A stretch of DNA of 22,467 nt, from positions 1 to 22,467 of the IMG/VR virus record IMGVR_UViG_3300047094_000329; one strand, given 5' to 3'. The position numbers and the translations under genes were made by a program. Shown piece after piece: positions 20,225-22,467 of this stretch (position 1 is its first letter; each line of letters opens with the position of its first letter). The notes under the pieces are model-generated. The model was given only the letters and a program-made list of their open reading frames with translations, had not been told where the DNA came from and ran no database searches. Source of the stretch: a virus.

Positions 20225-20540
20225 CGATTACAACGTGTTTCTTCGTGCTATGAGTGTTGCCCTGTCTGGAATGAAAGAAGAAGATAAAGAGTTTACAATC
20301 TATTCAGTTGGTCCAGCAAGGATTAACTCTATGGTTTCTGAGTTTTCTAATCTTTCTGAAAGAGGGATGAAGGCAAGAGGCAAGAAGATTAAATTCTACA
20401 AAGCGCCTGGATCTTGGGTAGAAGAAAATATAAACTACATTAATTACTTTGCATTTTTAAGCACTGCAAATCAATCACAATCAAAGTTAGTTGATACTGC
20501 AGAATTAAATAATGTTGAAGTCGGAATTTTTAGGTATTAA
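20190..20540 (+). CDS. Rossmann-like (SLOG/DUF2493-type) protein
   Basis: A 116-residue protein starting MIVAVQGTKDFNDYNVFLRA, which fits the first strand and glycine turn of nucleotide-binding SLOG-type proteins; DUF2493 members begin similarly with GxRDFxDY. FTIYSVGPARINSMVSEFSN and GKKIKFYKAPGSWVEENI continue the alternating strand-helix order. A nucleotide or nucleotide-derivative ligand is likely but not shown. The long overlap of 35 bases with the preceding gene is unusual for this genome; GTG codons at 20196 and 20202 are alternative starts. Confidence 0.68.
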   Translation: MIVAVQGTKDFNDYNVFLRAMSVALSGMKEEDKEFTIYSVGPARINSMVSEFSNLSERGMKARGKKIKFYKAPGSWVEENINYINYFAFLSTANQSQSKLVDTAELNNVEVGIFRY

Positions 20541-20549
20541 GGGGTAAAG

Positions 20550-20759
20550 ATGTTGGTAAAAGATTTGGCAACAATGGAAAAAATTGTTGCAAAGAATAGC
20601 AATTTGAAGTGGGTAGGTTGGGATGTTCTAGAACTCAAGAGAAGTAATCTTGGCAGAACAGACGTTAATGGTATTCGTATCGCAGATCAGTGGTACATAA
20701 AGAAAGATATCAAACTTACTGACAAAGGTTGGGAAATATCAAACAAGTATAGGATGTAA
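20550..20759 (+). CDS. Small protein of unknown function
   Basis: A 69-residue protein with helical start (MLVKDLATMEKIVAKNSNLK), then WVGWDVLELKRSNLGRTDVN and GIRIADQWYIKKDIKLTDKG. The tryptophans and the G-I-R-I/W-Y pattern suggest a small beta fold. Not recognised; comparable small proteins are common in aquatic phages. GGGG ahead of ATG 20550 is a suitable ribosome binding site. It ends two bases before the GTG of the WhiB gene, so the two are probably co-transcribed. Confidence 0.7.
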   Translation: MLVKDLATMEKIVAKNSNLKWVGWDVLELKRSNLGRTDVNGIRIADQWYIKKDIKLTDKGWEISNKYRM

Positions 20760-20761
20760 CC

Positions 20762-21049
20762 GTGAAGCAGCATTTATGGAAAGATGATGCTCCGTGTAAA
20801 GATTTAGATACAAACATATTTTTTGATAAGTATGAAGAAGATGTTGAAAATAGATTAATGGTTGATGCATTTTGTATGTCATGTCCCCTAGTATCAAAAT
20901 GTTTTGCCAACGGTGTTTCTGGAAAAGAGTGGGGAGTTTGGGGTGGTGTTTATCTTGAAGATGGAAAACCTTCTAGAGAGTTTAATAACCATAAGACTAA
21001 GGCTGACTGGGCTGATACCTGGCAGACTCTAACAAATGAGAGAGAATAA
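20762..21049 (+). CDS. WhiB-family iron-sulfur transcription factor
   Basis: A 95-residue protein read from GTG 20762. The four cluster cysteines are C12, C38, C41 and C47 (APCKDLDTNIFF; FCMSCPLVSKC), followed by the turn EWGVWGGVYLEDGKPSR, the WhiB hallmark. The family exists only in Actinobacteria and their phages; it binds a 4Fe-4S cluster and the principal sigma factor. Mycobacteriophage TM4 encodes a WhiB that interferes with host WhiB2. This copy may redirect host transcription or sense redox or nitric oxide. It overlaps nothing but abuts the kinase fusion gene. Confidence 0.95.
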   Translation: MKQHLWKDDAPCKDLDTNIFFDKYEEDVENRLMVDAFCMSCPLVSKCFANGVSGKEWGVWGGVYLEDGKPSREFNNHKTKADWADTWQTLTNERE

Positions 21050-21050
21050 T

Positions 21051-21809
21051 ATGATCATTCAAATAATTGGATTACCAGGTTCTGGTAAAACAGAATTGGC
21101 CAAGGCACTTAAAGAACGCATTAATGCTATTCATCTTAACGCAGATGAAGTTCGTGCAACAGTGAACTCTGACTTAGGATTTACACCTGAAGATAGAATT
21201 GAACAAGCAAGACGCATGGGCGAAATGGCTCGTCTTATTTCTAAGCAAGGTGTTGCTCCAGTAATTGTTGACTTTGTATGTCCAACAGGTTTAACTCGTG
21301 CAGCATTTGGTAAGCCAGATATTTTGGTATGGGTAGACCGAATTAAGCAAGGTAGGTTTGAAGATACTAACAAAATGTGGGAAGATCCAGATAATTTTAA
21401 TGCAAGAATTCCTGCAGACTATACAATAGAACAGGAAGTAGATTATATAATTAAAAAGTTTAGCCTGCATGATTGGTCTGCACCTACAACACTTATGTTA
21501 GGCAGATACCAGCCTTGGCATGAGGGTCACCATGCCCTCTATAAAGAGGCTGGACAAAGAACTGATCAAGTACTTCTTGGAGTTCGTAATACCTATAATA
21601 CAAGCGAAAGGGATCCACTTAAGTTTGATCAGGTAAAAGAATATATTGCCAAGGATGAATTTATGGACGGTGCATTAGTACTAAGACTACCTAACATTAC
21701 CAACATTGTATATGGCAGAGATGTTGGATACAAGATTGAGCAAGTAGATTTAGGTGCAGATATTCATGCTATTTCTGCTACGCAAAAGCGTAAGGAAATG
21801 GGTATATGA
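21051..21809 (+). CDS. APS-kinase-like domain fused to HxGH nucleotidyltransferase
   Basis: A 252-residue two-domain protein from ATG 21051 (ATG 21036, inside the WhiB gene, would add five residues). Residues 1-138 hold a P-loop GLPGSGKT (7-14), NADEVRATVNSDLGF and EDRIEQARRMGEMARLI, a close match to adenylylsulfate kinase CysC (D-NVR...SDLGF...DR-E-IRR-GE). Residues 146-252 hold TLMLGRYQPWHEGHHALYKE with the H157-x-G-H160 motif and a final ISATQKRKEMG, typical of small cytidylyl/adenylyltransferases such as NMN adenylyltransferase. It would phosphorylate one small molecule and transfer a nucleotide to it or another. True APS activity is uncertain. It overlaps the DUF2061 gene by ATGA. Confidence 0.85.
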   Translation: MIIQIIGLPGSGKTELAKALKERINAIHLNADEVRATVNSDLGFTPEDRIEQARRMGEMARLISKQGVAPVIVDFVCPTGLTRAAFGKPDILVWVDRIKQGRFEDTNKMWEDPDNFNARIPADYTIEQEVDYIIKKFSLHDWSAPTTLMLGRYQPWHEGHHALYKEAGQRTDQVLLGVRNTYNTSERDPLKFDQVKEYIAKDEFMDGALVLRLPNITNIVYGRDVGYKIEQVDLGADIHAISATQKRKEMGI

Positions 21810-22009
21810 ATGTAACCAAACAAAGATCAGCATTAAAAGCAATTACCTGGCGCATAATTGGAACAGCAGATACTTTTGTTATTTCATGGGTTATAACCAA
21901 AGAGCCAGTTACAGCAGGAGCAATTGCAAGTTTTGAGGTATTAACAAAAACAATTCTTTATTACTTCCATGAGCGTGGTTGGAATAAAGTTAAATGGGGG
22001 AGAAAATAA
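21806..22009 (+). CDS. DUF2061 membrane protein (copy 2)
   Basis: A 67-residue protein with KQRSALKAITWRIIGTADTF, VISWVITKEPVTAGAIASFE, then VLTKTILYYFHERGWNKVKW, a textbook DUF2061 layout with two membrane helices. It is closer to the family consensus (ITWRIIGTxDTF, KxxLYYxHERxW) than copy 1. It overlaps the kinase/transferase fusion by ATGA, so the two proteins are made together and may form a membrane-linked pair. From memory DUF2061 genes also neighbour cysC-like genes elsewhere, which I could not check. Function unknown. Confidence 0.9.
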   Translation: MNVTKQRSALKAITWRIIGTADTFVISWVITKEPVTAGAIASFEVLTKTILYYFHERGWNKVKWGRK

Positions 22010-22239
22010 TGTATACAGACTCTATGCGTAGAGCATTTCATAATATTCAAGCCCCTAAAGGATTTGGGGTTAATATTATTGACAACGAGCACTTTCTTAC
22101 TATAAAATTAGATGAGAAACATTTTGCTGGGCTAGTTCACGATGAGAAGATCGCAGCCTTGCAGTATGTAGTACAATTAAAGGATGCGTTGGAAAAAGAA
22201 GGAGCGATTGTTTTGGTTACTAGAGAGGCTTTAAAATGA
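22009..22239 (+). CDS. Small protein of unknown function
   Basis: A 76-residue protein from ATG 22009, with GGGGGAG (21996-22002) six bases upstream; ATG 21994 in frame would put that ribosome binding site inside the gene. It begins MYTDSMRRAFHNIQAP and contains GVNIIDNEHFLTIKLDEKHF then a helix and AIVLVTREALK. The alternation fits a small alpha/beta fold. Not recognised. It shares one base with the DUF2061 stop and four with the next ATG. Confidence 0.72.
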   Translation: MYTDSMRRAFHNIQAPKGFGVNIIDNEHFLTIKLDEKHFAGLVHDEKIAALQYVVQLKDALEKEGAIVLVTREALK

Positions 22240-22467
22240 TAGAAAATATCATACTTATATCATTGCTAACTTTATCAGTTTCTTTTATAGTTGCATACTC
22301 AGTTCTTTTGAAAAAGTTTATTAAGGCAAAGAATATAATGGCTAAATTGGTTTTTGATAATTTTACATTAGAAAAATTAATTGAGTTGCAAAATGACAAA
22401 GATATAAAAACAGATGAGAGCGTTCACAAAGAAAACTTTCTTAAATTTATTAGCGAATCTAGAGACT
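22236..22467 (+). CDS. Membrane protein, 3' end cut by the window
   Basis: The first 77 residues of a protein starting MIENIILISLLTLSVSFIVA followed by YSVLLKKF. Residues 3-24 form one hydrophobic helix, then a basic and later charged, helical stretch. It is of the type of small phage membrane-anchored proteins (compare 19793-20224), with no family recognised. It starts in an ATGA overlap with the previous gene; no stop codon is reached before the end of the window. Confidence 0.68.
   Translation, partial: MIENIILISLLTLSVSFIVAYSVLLKKFIKAKNIMAKLVFDNFTLEKLIELQNDKDIKTDESVHKENFLKFISESRD

Overview
This window reads as part of the genome of a tailed bacteriophage (class Caudoviricetes) that infects an actinobacterium. 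Every recognisable gene lies on the + strand. Genes are packed with ATGA or TAATG overlaps, base composition is AT-rich, and the content is phage-like: terminase, RecA, Holliday junction resolvases, DUF3310 protein, CHAP endolysin, holin-like membrane proteins and two tRNA genes. The actinobacterial host is inferred from a WhiB-type iron-sulfur protein (20762-21049), a small DUF7455-like Cys/His protein (16600-16818) and alanine-rich secreted proteins. A freshwater or marine planktonic actinobacterium is plausible but not proven. No integrase, CRISPR array or insertion sequence was seen. Both ends of the window cut a gene.

Layout. 1-3377: replication and recombination (3' end of DNA polymerase III alpha, MazG-like pyrophosphohydrolase, RecA-like recombinase, small zinc protein, archaeal-type resolvase-like nuclease, unknown protein). 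3410-6410: Cas4-like nuclease, zinc protein, RuvC-like resolvase, several small unknown proteins and a DUF3310 protein. 6400-8704: probable small and clear large terminase subunits. 8748-12689: two large secreted proteins, one Ig-like/alanine-rich and one with PA14, FN3, a Pro/Thr repeat and a long coiled coil, separated by a strong terminator. 12683-13155: two holin-like membrane proteins. 13233-14785: a proteasome-like Ntn hydrolase, a small acidic protein and a secreted subtilisin-like protease. 14793-14943: tRNA-Asn and tRNA-Gly. 15013-16397: Hsp20, CHAP endolysin and a DUF2061 membrane protein. 16399-18673: zinc proteins, a luciferase-like flavin monooxygenase, staphylococcal-type nuclease and thioredoxin. 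18686-20759: small conserved but unassigned phage proteins. 20762-22467: WhiB, an APS-kinase-like/nucleotidyltransferase fusion, a second DUF2061 protein and two small proteins, the last one cut by the window end. Portal, capsid and tail genes are not visible and presumably lie outside.

Transcription. Most gaps between gene blocks carry a sigma70-like promoter, often an extended -10 of the form TGNTATA(A/C)T. Two of these put the predicted transcription start on the A of the ATG, which implies leaderless mRNAs, a common actinobacterial habit. The points most worth following are the unusual accessory enzymes (luciferase-like monooxygenase, APS-kinase/HxGH fusion), three Sec-exported proteins including a subtilase, a probable ATT start codon at 10566, odd T-loops in the two tRNAs, and a hairpin that hides the ribosome binding site of the Hsp20 gene. 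All family calls come from reading motifs by eye; no database search was run.
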